Of a stretch of DNA of 64,000 nucleotides, positions 1 through 11,518 are shown in pieces. Numbering within the stretch: position 1 is the stretch's first letter; each line of letters opens with the position of its first letter. The position numbers and the translations under genes are program-made. The stretch spans positions 11,428,001 through 11,492,000 of the forward strand of contig NC_072801.1 of NCBI RefSeq assembly GCF_028583425.1. The letters run 5' to 3'. Origin of the DNA: Eublepharis macularius. Its lineage: Eukaryota; Chordata; Lepidosauria; Squamata; Eublepharidae. A model generated the notes under the pieces. The model saw only the letters and a program-made list of their open reading frames with translations. It was not told where the DNA came from and made no database searches.

Positions 1-905
1 TCTCCACCTCCAAATTTCAAGAAATTTCCTAACTTAGAATTGGCAACCTGTTCAAGGGGGGGCTTCCTCTTTCATGCTTTGCTCGGGGGTGGAGGTGGGA
101 GTTTCCCAGAAGCATCTGATAGATCACCATTGGTAACAGGGTACTGGGCTACATGAAATCTTGGTGTGATTTAGCACAGCGTTTTCTTCTCAATAGAGGT
201 TTTGGTGATTCATTGATTCAAAGGGAGATGACGAATCGTTCGGAATAAAAACGAATGTCCATGATTGCCTGAAAACCTAAATCACTCCACAGGCCCACAA
301 TTAGACTTTGACCATGAGGATGCTCACGTCATCGTTCGCGATGCCCACCCCCTCCAAAACAATGTGACGGAACGGCAGAACTGTCCATGATATGGCAAGT
401 TAAAAGGTGGGAATCCTAAACTGTGCAGAGACTCTGGTGTCAGTAAAGCTCTGTCTATTGAGAGTGAAGAAGAGGTTTGCGCTTGGCACGGTATAGCTGT
501 AGAAGCCCTTTCTCTATTGTTCGGAGCACCGAGGCCTTTCCATTCCCACATCCACAGGGACAATAGAGACACAACAGGTTTCTCTGGGGATAAAACCTAA
601 TCTGAGAGATACCGAGTTTCTGAAAAGCTCTTCCTCCCCAAAGAAAATAAAAGCACACAGTGAAAAGCTTTTTGGGTCCACTGCATCAACCGACACCTGA
701 TCCGCTCGCTTTTTTGGTATTATTCCCCCTGGCATTGTCTGTCTTCTGAATGTGATGCTTGTTTCCCCCAGGCTAATGGAAAGCGATTGTGCTGGGAGAG
801 AGAGCCTTAGAGGAGACAGAGGTGCGCTGGTTTTCCCCTCTTAGGCGATGGATGCCAAGCCGGCTTTGTCCCACCTGAAAGTGAGACTCCAAAAGCAGAG
901 AGCAA
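1..905. other. Intergenic DNA, nothing recognised
   Basis: No coding region, RNA gene or repeat family is recognised. Small open frames here have no recognisable protein content. Confidence 0.5.
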
Positions 906-1034
<129 letters not shown>

Positions 1035-1524
1035 GGGTGAAGATCCTTTGGCTGTTGTGAACTGTCATGGAGAAAAAGTGGGTCATGGCTATAGAACGAC
1101 ATTGAGGCAGCATTCTTGGGGGGAAAGGCGGAGGCAGCCTGAGTCTCTATAGATGAGGGCAGCCCTGCTGGATTGGGGGAAATAGGTCACTAACTGTGGG
1201 CAATGCAAATGCATTTTACCCCCTCCCGCCCCACCCTTTATTTTAGGCTATTGTAGCTCTCTGTTCTATTTAATTTTTAAAAAATTTCTCTTCCCCTTTG
1301 TAGCCCCCAAACTGGCTTTCAGCATCACTACCCAACCTCGTATACTCATCAAAAGAACATGGTGACAGCATATATAATTGTTTGGAAAATTTGCATGCTG
1401 TTTCTGCAGCATGAAGCCTCACAGTGTAGTAAAATAGAAAATATTTTCTCCCTAAAAGCCACAGCAAATAAATAAATAAATAAATAAATCATTCGAGCCA
1501 TAAATGGGACTGTTTCCCAGTGTC
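1035..1524. other. Intergenic DNA with a short AAAT repeat
   Basis: Nothing recognised except a short (AAAT)n run at about 1467-1490. The stretch is flanked by the GAAA microsatellite and a hAT MITE. Confidence 0.5.
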
Positions 1525-1913
1525 CAGGGCTTTTTTTCCAGCTGGAACGCAGTGGAACGGCATTCCACCACCTCTTGAAAATGGTCACATGGCTGGTGGC
1601 CCTGCCCCCTGATCTCCGGACAGAGAGGAGTTTAGATCACCCTCCGTGCCAGTGGCGCAGAGGGCAATCTAAACTCCCCTCTGTCTGGAGATCGGGGGCG
1701 GAGCCACCGGCCATGTGACCATTTTCACCAAGGGCGATTTAAACTTTAAAAAACTCCCCCCTTGTTCCAGCTGACCCAAAGTGAAGTCACTGCACTGTCC
1801 CCAAAGCATGTGCACACTTTGCGCATGCACATGTGGTACCAGGGGCACCACTTCCCACCAGGAGTTGCCCCCTGTGCTGGCAACCCACCTCTTTCCCCAG
1901 AAAAAAAGCCCTG
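1525..1913 (+). mobile_element. hAT-type MITE (CAGGGCTTTTTT family), longest uninterrupted copy
   Basis: The 389-bp element begins CAGGGCTTTTTTT and ends AAAAAAAGCCCTG. It lies between perfect 8-bp duplications CCAGTGTC (1517-1524 and 1914-1921), the hAT signature. The interior holds two inverted blocks containing TGGTCACATGGC and GGGGGCGGGGCC-type motifs. Compared with the 244-260 bp copies it has an extra interior segment near its right end. No transposase is encoded. Confidence 0.93.
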
Positions 1914-2097
1914 CCAGTGTCCCTTGTTTCTCCCCTGATACACCTCTTCCCCAAAGCAAAAACCCAAAGCTTGATTTTTCTCCACCTCATTTGATCAAGA
2001 GGAACTTCAAAAGACTCTGGAAGGTAACACAGGGAGTTCCCTTTTGGAAATAGCTGCCTCCGTCATAGGGTGATGCTTGGCTTAGAATTCCCAGCAT

Positions 2098-2694
2098 GGC
2101 CATTGTCACATGACCATAAATTTAGCGCCAAACTAGCGCCATCTCCCGCTGAATGCTCACCTTATTCCGGCTCTCTTGCGATTTCGCCATTCTCCCCAAT
2201 TCACGCTTTGTGACTCTTTATGTCGTCTTTATCCACTTCCATGTGAATGCCCTGGATCGACAATGAACGCTTTGCAACACCAAAACGCTCACTCTCCCCG
2301 ATCATCTGTCTCACCTAACACTGATTCTCCTGCCCTACACCACCACAAGCCCCAGCGCAACCCGCAATTAAACCTCAAAGTAATTTTTTTTTAAAGTCAG
2401 CCTTATAGCACTATAGCGCTATTCTGCCATGGGCAGGAAACCTCTGCTACCTATCACGGTTGGCTTTTGGGTTGGCCCAGCACAACACTGGTATAATAGA
2501 AGGGGCGGGATTTTTAGGGCCCCGTTTCTGGAGGCACTTTGACTGACCGTCGAATTGCGCTTTCCCCTTTTAATGTGACTGACTGGAAGCGCAAGCAGTC
2601 GTCAAAAGATGGGAGAATCCGTTCTAATAACGATAACAGAAGAAACGATTTCTAGTGCAAAACTGATGCAATAAGGGCCTGTGTGACAATGGCC
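2098..2694. mobile_element. GGCC-ended inverted-repeat DNA transposon, non-autonomous
   Basis: Short terminal inverted repeats GGCCATTGTCACA and TGTGACAATGGCC bound 597 bp, with a candidate 3-bp duplication CAT on each side (2095-2097, 2695-2697). The ends resemble those at 10312 and 62037. The interior has no recognised coding sequence. A PIF/Harbinger-type element would fit a 3-bp duplication, but the superfamily is inference. Confidence 0.6.
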
Positions 2695-3024
2695 CATGTT
2701 GGGATTGTTTCTCAACCTCCCCCCACCTCCAATACTTCAGAGTGAACCGCTACAACTGTGTCTGGGTTTTGGAGGCAAATTTGAGCCTAGGAGGAGGAAA
2801 GGTTGCAATTAAAAACATAAAAGCCCTCTTGAATGAGTCCCAAAAGCCTAGAACCCCAAGTTCTAACAAGGGCAAGCTAGATTTATCACCCCCATCTTCC
2901 TCCAAGGAGCCGAGCATGGTATTTATGGGTCATTTTCCCTCCAGTTTATCCTCATGGCAGCAATGTAAGGATCTTTAGAGAGCAGAGGGAAAGTGTGACT
3001 AATCCTAGGTTACGCAGTATGGGT

Positions 3025-3190
3025 TGTGGTTCTCCCTTTCTCCATTTTATCTTCACACCAACCCTGTGAGGTAGGTGAGGCCAAGAGAGAGAGAGAGAGA
3101 GAGAGTAACAGGCTCAAGTTCGCCCCAGTGGCTGAATGACGATCATGAATGCAGGCCTTTGTGGTTCTGGCTGAACACCCTAGCTGTTAC
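3025..3190 (-). repeat. tRNA-derived SINE fragment, minus strand, with a GA microsatellite
   Basis: The segment CCTGTGAGGTAGGTGAGGC and its surroundings match the tail and body of a squamate tRNA-derived SINE that recurs at 38100 and 50035 in this window. A (GA)n run lies at about 3085-3105. The head is diverged. A 246-codon open frame over this area has no recognisable protein. Confidence 0.55.
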
Positions 3191-4890
3191 GCAACACACT
3201 GGATCCCTAGATCTCCCTGTGAAGCTCACAAGCAGGTGGCAACATTGTGGTCTTATTTGGGGGTCTGTTTTGCAGCCTGGCTTTGGCACCAAAATCACGT
3301 TGGCCACCTTCGTTGACAACTACAGAATTTCAGCCTTTCAAACAGACATTGTCTGTCCGTCATCCAGATGTAATGGCCTTTCTGAAATCCAGTATATTTT
3401 TGAGCTACTTTCACTGCCTGTTCCTTTCCGTTTACCCTCATATCCGAAATGGTTTTTATTCAGATTCAACAACTTGGATGCTCAGGCCACAGGTCCGTGT
3501 GGGTGGGTGTGCGTGTGCTGTTGTTGCCACGCCTACTCATGTCCCCCCTTCACAACCTTGGTCACTGACTCTTGTTTGGTCTTTGGGGTCAGGACAGCTT
3601 CTCTCTGGTCATTACCCAGCCGCGCATTGGTTTCATTCCCCCCCTTTTCCCTCCAAGGGTATCTGCAAGCTACTCTCACGTTTATTTTTCTTTTTAAACT
3701 CAAGGCTTTGCAGATATTAAAATATAATCCAGGAAGAATTTGCTTTGTGAGGGATTATTTGGCAAGGAAGGAGGTCATCTGCGGGCTGACGGAGGGGAGC
3801 AGAGAAAGGTTTTAATTTCCCCTTGATGTCCCTTCAGGGTCCATGTTTATGCTTCCCTAGAAACAATAGCAGCCAGGGTGGGAAGAAAGTCGGAGACTTT
3901 AAAATATTCCAGGCATTACAGGAGGCAGTGATCAAAGCATTCTGATATAGAATAATAACACTAGACTGGGCCGCCCTGAGGTTTTAGGCTACAAAGAGGA
4001 AAATGTTTCTGGTTGGTTGTGGGCCTGAAGAGAAACCGTGACTTTGTCATTTTACAATGAGGGGGAGAAAAAAAAAACAGGATAAATGAAGGTGAAAACA
4101 CAAGAAAAGGTCATATATAAAACAGCTGAGCAGGATCTGACCTACGAGTCATGCAGTCCCACATCCTGTTTCACACTCTGGCCAGCCAAATTTCCACAGA
4201 AGGCTTAGAACACAGAGACCAGCTCTGTCCCCACAGTTGCCATTAAACATGAAGTTTCCACTTAGCCATTGTGGCGAATAGCCATTGATGGGAGTTCTGC
4301 TCCAGAGGTCCAGGGACTGGTGGTGCTGAAGATGAATCAAGACCCACCGCTGGCCTGGTATCTGCTCTTTAAAGTCTGCACCCTTTTATAGTTAAAGAGC
4401 CAAATGATGTCAAAATTCAGACCAAAGGATCAACAAGTACAAGAGAGCCTATTTGCATGACTGAAAATATACAGTTTAATATCAGAGGTTCAGAATCCAT
4501 AAAGCTGCTGCAGTCCAAACACTGGTTGTTATGAGTCCTTTATAAGAAAGTGGCATACACACACACACACACTAGATGTGTCAAAAAGTAAATAGAGAAG
4601 AGCGCTCTGTGTGATTATTTTAGTGCATTTGCGTAAATCTGCGTATGGATTTTGCGGAACTGTTCACCTTGATCAACTCACTTCTGTAAAGCGTTTCTTA
4701 GAAACCCTTTAGTCCCATAAAAAAAAAATCTGTGCTTGCCTTTCCCTTTCACACAGACACTGTTTATTCTAGCATCCCACCTACTCCTCTAAAATACCTT
4801 AAATTAGAGGTTTGATTTTTCTTGTTTCCCTGAGCCATATTTGGTTCTTTTTTGAGCCATGTTTAGCTCTGAAGACATAGATTGCAGACC
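3191..4890. other. Intergenic DNA, nothing recognised
   Basis: No gene or repeat family identified. A short CA run occurs at about 4556-4570. Confidence 0.45.
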
Positions 4891-4898
4891 CCCTTTAT

Positions 4899-5006
4899 CA
4901 GCTCCCCTCTGTCTGGAGGTCAGGGGGCGGGGCCACCAGCCATGTGACCATTTTCAAGAGGTTCTGGAACTCCGTTCCACTGCGTTCCTGCTGAAAAAAA
5001 GCCCTG
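4899..5006 (-). mobile_element. hAT MITE half-element with its own 8-bp TSD
   Basis: Only one half of the CAGGGCTTTTTT MITE is present: it starts CAGCTCCCCTCTGTC and ends AAAAAAAGCCCTG. It is nevertheless flanked by exact 8-bp duplications CCCTTTAT (4891-4898 and 5007-5014). The left terminus keeps only CAG of the normal end. Either an internal deletion followed insertion or a deleted form was mobilised. Confidence 0.88.
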
Positions 5007-5710
5007 CCCTTTATCAAGCTGTACATGCCAAATCTTAATTTCTATAATGTGCGAAAATGCTCTAAAGATTCAGGCAACAATAAAGAGAAAGAAAGACAAA
5101 GCTGACTTGGCAGCCTATGATGGACATAATCGTACACAGGCAGTGGAGGCGTTATCGTTTGCCAGATAGGAAACTGTCCCTCAGTTGTTCTTTTTTTGGA
5201 CGGGGGGTGGGAGAAGAATTCCCACCTTTTATTTCTTAGAAGTCATTTTCTAGATGTCTTTATCCTTTCCCGATGCTGATCGGTTTCAATGTGTATATTT
5301 ATATGTGGTTAGGAGATTGAATATCCTTTTCCCCAGGGAAACAGTGTGAGTTAGCTACCCTTGGTTAGCCATGAAGAAAACATTCCAAAGTACTGACTGA
5401 TTACAGTGGCTGCTTTTTAAGTCTTTTTCCATAAAAAAAAAAACATTAAAAAACCTAAATCCTGGAAAGCTGAAAAGAAAAACACTAATTTTGTTCCCCG
5501 TTGATGGTTCAAAAATTGAATCTGATTGCATCTGAAACCACCAGGAATGTAATGAATTCCTCATGGAGAATCACTTTTTTTTTTCAGGCTAGTTCACACA
5601 TTTGTCCATTGATGGCTGCAGCTTTGAAGTAACAACTTGCATATGTGAATGATCTCTTACAGATATCATGCTACGAAGAGGAGGCAAGTTGGCATAAATG
5701 TAATACATAC
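5007..5710. other. Intergenic DNA, nothing recognised
   Basis: No gene or repeat family identified beyond poly-A and poly-T tracts. Confidence 0.45.
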
Positions 5711-5771
5711 CAGTGGAAAAGGGCAAGAGTCCAGTAGCACCTATAAGACTAACAAAATTTGTGGTAAGGTA
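5711..5771 (-). repeat. Penelope-like tail fragment (second subfamily)
   Basis: Contains GGGCAAGAGTCCAGTAGCACC and ACTAACAAAATTTGTGG, the terminal sequence of the PLE subfamily also seen at 44700 and 47868. It is cut off at 5772 by the start of a CAGGGCCGG element, so only part of one arm remains. Confidence 0.75.
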
Positions 5772-6070
5772 CAGGGCCGGATGTACGGTTGCCGGCGCCC
5801 AGGGCAACCGAAGACTGGCCACTTGTGCATGCGCGCAGTGCGCGTGCGCTCCCAGCGCTGTGTGATGACATCACTTCTGTGACATCATCACGCAGGGCGG
5901 CACGTGCCATCCCACAGCAAGCCGACTGTCCCGGCGCACCGCGGAGCTGGCGGTGGCAGTGCGAGTGGCTGGGACGACGCCTGCACCATTCGCCTGCCCC
6001 ACAGGACAGGGGGCGGCCGGCTTGTTGCAGGAGGTGGAGCCAAATCCAAAATGGCTGCTGCACGTAGAGG
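5772..6070. mobile_element. GC-rich hAT-like repeat starting CAGGGCCGG, inserted in a PLE tail
   Basis: The sequence abruptly becomes very CpG-rich at CAGGGCCGG, exactly within a PLE arm. It resembles the 27975-28484 element and the 58740 block (shared GTGATGTCATCACGCAG-type segment). The right terminus is not clear, so the end is approximate. No transposase is seen. Confidence 0.55.
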
Positions 6071-6104
6071 AACCAAATACAATACCTCCCTCCCCATTTA
6101 GCAA

Positions 6105-6400
6105 AATAATTGCAGAAGGGGAATAAAAAGAGATGAAGGAAAACTGGAGGGAGGGAGGCAGAAGGGGAATGCTTAGTTCTCGTGGCCCCTTCTTACATGG
6201 CCAGGATAATGCTGATTGCCACTTTTGGGTCAGGAAGCAATTTTCCCCAGGCCAGTTTGGTTGAGGATCCTGATGGTGTTTTGCCATCTTCTGGGCATGG
6301 AGCAGGAGTCACTGGGGGTGTGGAGGGGAGGGAGTTGTGAATTTCCTGCAACGTGCATGGGGTTGGACTAGATGATCCCTTCCAATGCTATGATTCTATG
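6105..6400 (+). mobile_element. CR1 LINE 3' end fragment
   Basis: Matches the CR1 3' UTR: GGGGTTGGACTAGATGATCC followed by ATGCTATGATTCTATGA, the classical CR1 terminal ATTCTATGA repeats. No coding part is retained. Confidence 0.9.
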
Positions 6401-7117
6401 AAAAGAAGGAAATGCTGAAGGGGGAATAGAGCCACATACTGGCTAAGGAAAGCCAAATGCTTACCGCCAGATCTCAAAATCCTCTGGTGGTTGTGGCTGC
6501 TTCTGCAGATGTTGAAAGCCGTGGGCACTGCCTTACAATAGCCCCACCCACTTTCTGGAAAGCTCCAGGGGAAGAACTGGTGGGCACTATGACACTCGCT
6601 CAAAGACACCATGTTGGAGAGCATCATGTGTTTGCAGACACCATGTTGCTGCTTTACAGCAACACTGGTTACAGAGCAGGCGCATGGGATTTGGAGAGCG
6701 CCGTGGCTCGTTTCTCCCAGATTGGGATAGGAGACATGCTTATAGATGGGCCAATCTCTAGGAAGGTATGGGCAACATGGAAACCTTCTCATTAGCTGCA
6801 TTAGTCAGGGGAACTACACATGTCTCCTAGAACAGGTTTAGGCAGTCCCCAAGAGAAAGCCAAACAAAGCCAGTTTGCAGTGAGGGTCCATCTCAAAGCC
6901 CTTGTAACCACAGAATGCTCTAAAATTTCAGTGCCAGTTTGGATTGAAAGGGTTTCTTATTGCTTCTTTATTGCTGGCATGGGCTTCCTTGCATGGATAT
7001 GTGGGTGGTGGTAGAAAGAAGATGCATTCCTTTGACCCTGATCATTTATTGTGTCCCCTGCCATCAATGAACCAGTTTGTAGTCCAGAGATGGTAATGTG
7101 TATCATCAGGTGAAATG
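6401..7117. other. Intergenic DNA, nothing recognised
   Basis: No gene or named repeat identified. Confidence 0.45.
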
Positions 7118-7125
7118 CCTGTATC

Positions 7126-7385
7126 CAGGGCTTTTTTTCTGGGGAAAGAGGTGGTGGAACTCCGTGGGTTGTCCTCAGAGAAAATGGTCACATGGCTGGT
7201 GGCCCCGCCCCCTGATCTCCAGACAGAGGGGAGTTGAGATGGCCCTACACGCCGCCAAGCAGCACGTAGGGCAATCTAAACTCCCCTCTGTCTGGAGATC
7301 AGGGGGCGGGGCCACCAGCCATGTGACCATTTTCAAGAGGTGCCGGAACTCCACTCCACTGCATTCCTGCTGGAAAAAAGCCCTG
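7126..7385 (+). mobile_element. hAT MITE (CAGGGCTTTTTT family), complete
   Basis: The 260-bp element runs from CAGGGCTTTTTTTC to GAAAAAAGCCCTG, with exact 8-bp duplications CCTGTATC (7118-7125, 7386-7393). Two inverted halves each carry the TCTCCAGACAGAGGGGAG and CACATGGCTGGTGGCC blocks, so it can fold on itself. Non-coding. Confidence 0.95.
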
Positions 7386-7734
7386 CCTGTATCCTTTTTG
7401 CATCAGTTATTTTGGGGTGTGTGGGGGAGAAGCACAGATAATGTAACAAGACATGTGATGGCAGATTAGAGAATCTCGGTTAAATCACGTTGTGGGTGCT
7501 GATAATATAGCAGATTAAGGATCCTTGTGAAGCAGATTGGAGAATCTCTAGTTGGTCATATTTTCCTGATGCTAGCATCAAAGTGGGAGCTGAGAAGACA
7601 AGGAAGGAAAGATGCATTCTTTTTTAGAAGAAGTGTTGAAAGCGCTGCACAAATTTTAGGGCATTATGAGGCTGCAACAGCACCATTGTAGGAAATCAGC
7701 AGAGTTATTTAGAGATTGCGCATTGGAAGTAATG

Positions 7735-8540
7735 AGAATAGACACACGCTCCAGTGTAGCTATGTAAGAATACTTTACTAACAGGATCAAAATAGGGTTA
7801 CTTTGGAAGAAAATAATAAATGGCAAACCACCCCGTAAAAAGTCTGCCCAGAAAACGTCATAATGCGACGTTCCCCCATGGGTCAGTAAAGACTCGGTGC
7901 TTGCACAGGGGACTACCTTTGCCTTTACCTAATAAATTGCTAAATAGACTACATCTTGATAGAAAAGTAACTGAGAGAGAGAGAACAACAAGAATTGAAC
8001 AACAACTGAAGACTGAACAAAGGGCAATAAAATTTCAGTACATAGCATCACTTAATTGCCCTCCCCCAAATAAACAAGTCATCCAATAGAAAATCCTAAT
8101 TTTACTTCATTATGTTTAGAGACTCCCCTTCTATGGTGGTAATCCTTGCTTGAGGTCCTAGTGGTTACATGCAAAGTAGTGGTTACATGCAAAGTAGAAG
8201 CCAGTTTGGTGTAGTGGTTAAGAGCACAGGACTCTAATCTGGAGAGCCAAGTTTGATTCCCCACTCCTCTGCTTGAAGCCAGCTGAGTGACCTTGTGCTA
8301 GTCACAGCTCTCTGGAGCTCTCTCAGCCCCACCCACCTCACAGGGTGTTTTGTTGTGGGGGTAATAATAACATACTTTGTAAACTGCTCTGAGTGGACAT
8401 TAAGTTGTCCTGAAGGGTGGTATATAAATCGAATGTTGTTGTTGTTGTTGTTGTTAAATTTACTAGTTAAGTAACACAAATAGTTTTAACTCTTTCATGA
8501 CTGAAACGGAAACACTTGCTAAAACCCAACGATCATGCCA
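7735..8540 (+). repeat. Unclassified interspersed repeat, paralogous to 42845-43455, carrying a SINE
   Basis: Segments such as ACTGAACAAAGGGCAATAAAA, ACTTCATTATG...GACTCCCC and GTGGTTACATGCAAA recur in the same order at 42845-43455. The family is unknown; a solo LTR-like origin is one possibility, not shown. An 18-bp tandem duplication (8161-8196) precedes the SINE insertion at 8198. Confidence 0.6.
8198..8455 (+). mobile_element. Sauria-type tRNA-derived SINE
   Basis: A tRNA-like head carries a box A region GTAGTGGTTAAGAG and a box B GTTTGATTCCC. The typical AGCTCTCTCAGCCCCACC body follows, then a tail GGTGGTATATAAATCGAAT and (GTT)n. This is the architecture of squamate Sauria SINEs. Confidence 0.88.
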
Positions 8541-10311
8541 AGCCATTGTTACATTCTGCTGTTACTTTTTTTGTTCCTGTGCTTTCCAAAAAACATGCTT
8601 CCTTTGAATAGCCAATGAGAAAGGGAGAAAACACACTATCTTGAATTCTTACTAGACAAGAAACTAAGCGGAAAGGTGGAGCATCACTTGTAGACTAGGA
8701 CACCATTTCTGACACGAGGCAGATGATGGCATGAGAATGAGCACGGGAGCATTATGCAGGACGGTGGTGTGGCTAGCCACTGCTAGAGGATGGCGAGTCA
8801 GGCATTTGCCCGGGCACCAAGACTGGCAAGCATCCATTCGCACCCAAAGAGCCCCCTGATATGAAATAAATGAGAAAGGGGCATCGTAAGTAAAGTCTTA
8901 GTTTATGTGCGCTCCATCTTTTCCCAGGATGCAGCATCAAGAGCTTCCCAAATCCTGGAGCCACTTTTTGAGAGTCAGGTGTACAACTGGTGTGTTGTAA
9001 ACACAGCTCGAAATAGACTAAGTGAAGCCAAGCAGCGCCAGAAAGCTGGCCCAAAGCAACCTATGGCCGACACATTCCTCCTGTTGCCTGCTCCCTATTT
9101 CTTTTTTTCCATCTCCAATGTGAAAAGTTTGGATGACATGCATGAAAAACCAGTCAGACTGGGGCAATTCCTTCTTCCATCTACTTTCATTGCGGGGCTC
9201 AATGCTTTCCCAGGCCCGTTTGTGTTCCCTGGATCCATCTCCCACTGCAGCAAGAATGGCTGCTATCAGCCGAGAGCGAAGGGTCAGGCGTTGCCATAGG
9301 GAGGAGAATTTAGAGGGCGGGGGGGGGACACCAGCAGATTGATCCACTGCTAGCACCAGAGAGAGAGAGAGAGGAGGAAGGGAATTGCTTAGTCTTGAAG
9401 AAGTCACCACCACAAAATTCAATTCAACGGACAGAAAAGGAACGCAAATCCTTTTAAAGAGAGCCTGCTTTCTTTCAAGAATGTTCTCGCTGCCTTTTGT
9501 CTTGTGGCGTTCCTTTCTTACAGCAGGGCTCAAGGAAGCTGCCCCAATACATTAACCAGTTTAACTTGTTGGTGACCGTCCTGGCCAACCCCACAATGGG
9601 GGATCCTTTCCCTCTGCAGTGCTCCCCTTTTCAGCTGCACCAGCCCCTGCTGTTCCTTTTCTGGGACGCCTCTCTTCCCTGGCCCTCTTGCTCAACCTTT
9701 CTCAGGCTCCCTCGTTAGGCTCCACTCAATACAAACCCCTTCAGCATTGCCATAGAGAGAGGATTTCCCCACAAGAATTTCTCCCTTTAGAAGAAGAGGC
9801 TGCTGGAATGTTGGCAGGTTGTGGCTCCAAAGTTTTCATTTCACATTTGCATTTTTGCATAAATTGCTAGTCATTTTTATTAATCAGCAACTACTGGACA
9901 ACTTATTTAGGATGGCACCTGGGTTCTGCTCAGAGCAGCATGCATAACTCCCCCCCCCCCAGCTGCTGTAGCATAAGTGGTTGGGCTGCAAATCAGTGCT
10001 CCATGTTTGTCCTCACAGCGAACTTCCTTGGAAGAGAGGGTTTCAAACCTAGGTATGCCGGGATCTATCTGACATGTGAAGAACATGTGTCAGGAAATGC
10101 AATGTTAGCCAGGAAGGACAGTTTAAGAAAACTGATGGGCGGCAGGGCAAAGGCTTTGCTAGACACTGGAGCTGTGTGAAGGGGCTGTGAAATGCCAGAA
10201 GAGAAACTTCAGCCCATTACAACCTCTCCAGGTCCAAGCCCGGCTCTGGAAGACAACTCCAGCCCATTTCCATTCCTGGCTGCCCTCTGGTTGTGATCCC
10301 ACACAATCTTA
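8541..10311. other. Intergenic DNA, nothing recognised
   Basis: No gene or repeat family recognised. Several 80-170 codon open frames exist on both strands, but none has a recognisable domain and they overlap one another. Confidence 0.45.
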
Positions 10312-10482
10312 GGCCATTTTCACACTGTCTATAAATAGCACGAGACTCACGGGCGGCTTTCGCGCGATTTTTGACGCCATCTGTTTACAAAACGCGTAAT
10401 CGGATGGTGTTAAAAATCACTCGAGAAAGCCAGCAGCCTTCCGGTGAGTCTCCCGCTATTTACAGACAGTGTGAAAACCGCC
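10312..10482. mobile_element. GGCC-ended palindromic MITE
   Basis: GGCCATTTTCACACTGTCTAT at the left mirrors ACAGACAGTGTGAAAACCGCC at the right, and the two halves pair over most of 171 bp with CpG-rich stems. Flanking triplets are TTA and ACA, so the 3-bp duplication seen in relatives is not exact here. Confidence 0.75.
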
Positions 10483-11015
10483 ACAGACTGGAGAGCTGAA
10501 ATTGACAAAGCCTTCTGGGAGGCAAAGATGAAATTAACCAATCCTCAAAGGGCTCTTTTTAAACTATGCTTCTCTGCTAACATTGCCTCTCCCTATGCTT
10601 GACAAACATGTGCTGAGGTGTCTCATTTACAGAGATTCTAGGCATTCACATCCCTACACCGGTGATAAGACCCATTGAGTTCGGCGCCCTCTCAAAACTT
10701 CGTAGGCCCTGAATGTACGTATATCTCTATCTGTGATTCTGAAGATGAAGCAAAACTCTAGAGAGCTCTTTAGGCAGGGAGGTGAATTCTGGCCCATACA
10801 AAAGTGGGCCCAAAACAGTGGCTGAACGGAGTTGATCGGACACCCCTGAACTTCAGTCTTGAGTTCCCCTTCAAGGAATGCCTCCCCACAAAGTACATGG
10901 CTAATGACTGCCTTCTTTGGCCAGGGTGAATTGTCCTAAGGGACTGAATAAATATTGAAGAAATGATGTTTCGGGGAGGGGGGGCAGAATCATAAGCCCT
11001 AGAAAGTGTAACCAG
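10483..11015. other. Intergenic DNA, nothing recognised
   Basis: No gene or named repeat identified between two palindromic MITEs. Confidence 0.45.
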
Positions 11016-11227
11016 GGCCGATTCCAGATGACTAACGTTAAGGCGTTTCATGCCGCCCTCTTCCGGATCGCGACGGGGAAAATGCGAAATATCGCGTTTC
11101 CTCGCGCCAGTTTTGCGCGTCGTTGCGCAAAACTCGCGCGAGGAAACGCGATATTTCGCATTTTCCCTGTCGCGATCCGGAAGAGGGCGGCATGAAACGC
11201 CTTAACGTTAGTCATCTGGAATCGGCC
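11016..11227. mobile_element. CpG-rich near-perfect palindromic MITE
   Basis: The 212-bp element begins GGCCGATTCCAGATGAC, ends GTCATCTGGAATCGGCC and is self-complementary almost throughout, including CGCGATATTTCGCATTTTCC. CAG triplets at 11013-11015 and 11228-11230 fit a 3-bp target duplication. Related to the copy at 17150. Non-coding. Confidence 0.88.
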
Positions 11228-11308
11228 CAGGAGGGAAAGAACTGCGGATGCCAGTTTAGATTGAATCCCTAGGAGGAATGAAACTTAGCAGCCTATTTCT
11301 TACAACAG

Positions 11309-11504
11309 TCATAGATCCAGAGGAGTTAGCTGTGTTAGTCTGTAGTTGCAAAAGCTTTCGAGAACCACAGCTCTCTTCGTCAGATGCATCTTGATGCTGT
11401 GGTTCTTGAAAGCTTATGCTACAATAAACTTGCATCGGACGAAGAGAGCTGTGGTTCTTGAAAGCTTATGCTACAATAAATTTGGTTAGTCTTAAAGGTG
11501 CTAT
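11309..11504 (+). mobile_element. Penelope-like foldback element
   Basis: Long terminal sequence AGAGGAGTTAGC...GTAGTTGC at left; opposite-facing arms with CGAGAACCACAGCTCTC; ends GTCTTAAAGGTGCTA. Flanked by imperfect 14-bp repeats ATTTCTTACAACAG and TTTTCTTTCAACAG (11295-11308, 11505-11518). Part of the first arm is missing. Non-coding. Confidence 0.85.
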
Positions 11505-11518
11505 TTTTCTTTCAACAG

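Noticed and set aside
3075-3815. 246-codon plus-strand frame
   Set aside because: It starts in a GA microsatellite inside a SINE fragment; low-complexity start and no recognisable family.
7735-8540. Solo LTR of an endogenous retrovirus
   Set aside because: A paralogue exists at 42845, but no TG...CA borders with short duplications, tRNA primer site or viral coding part could be shown.
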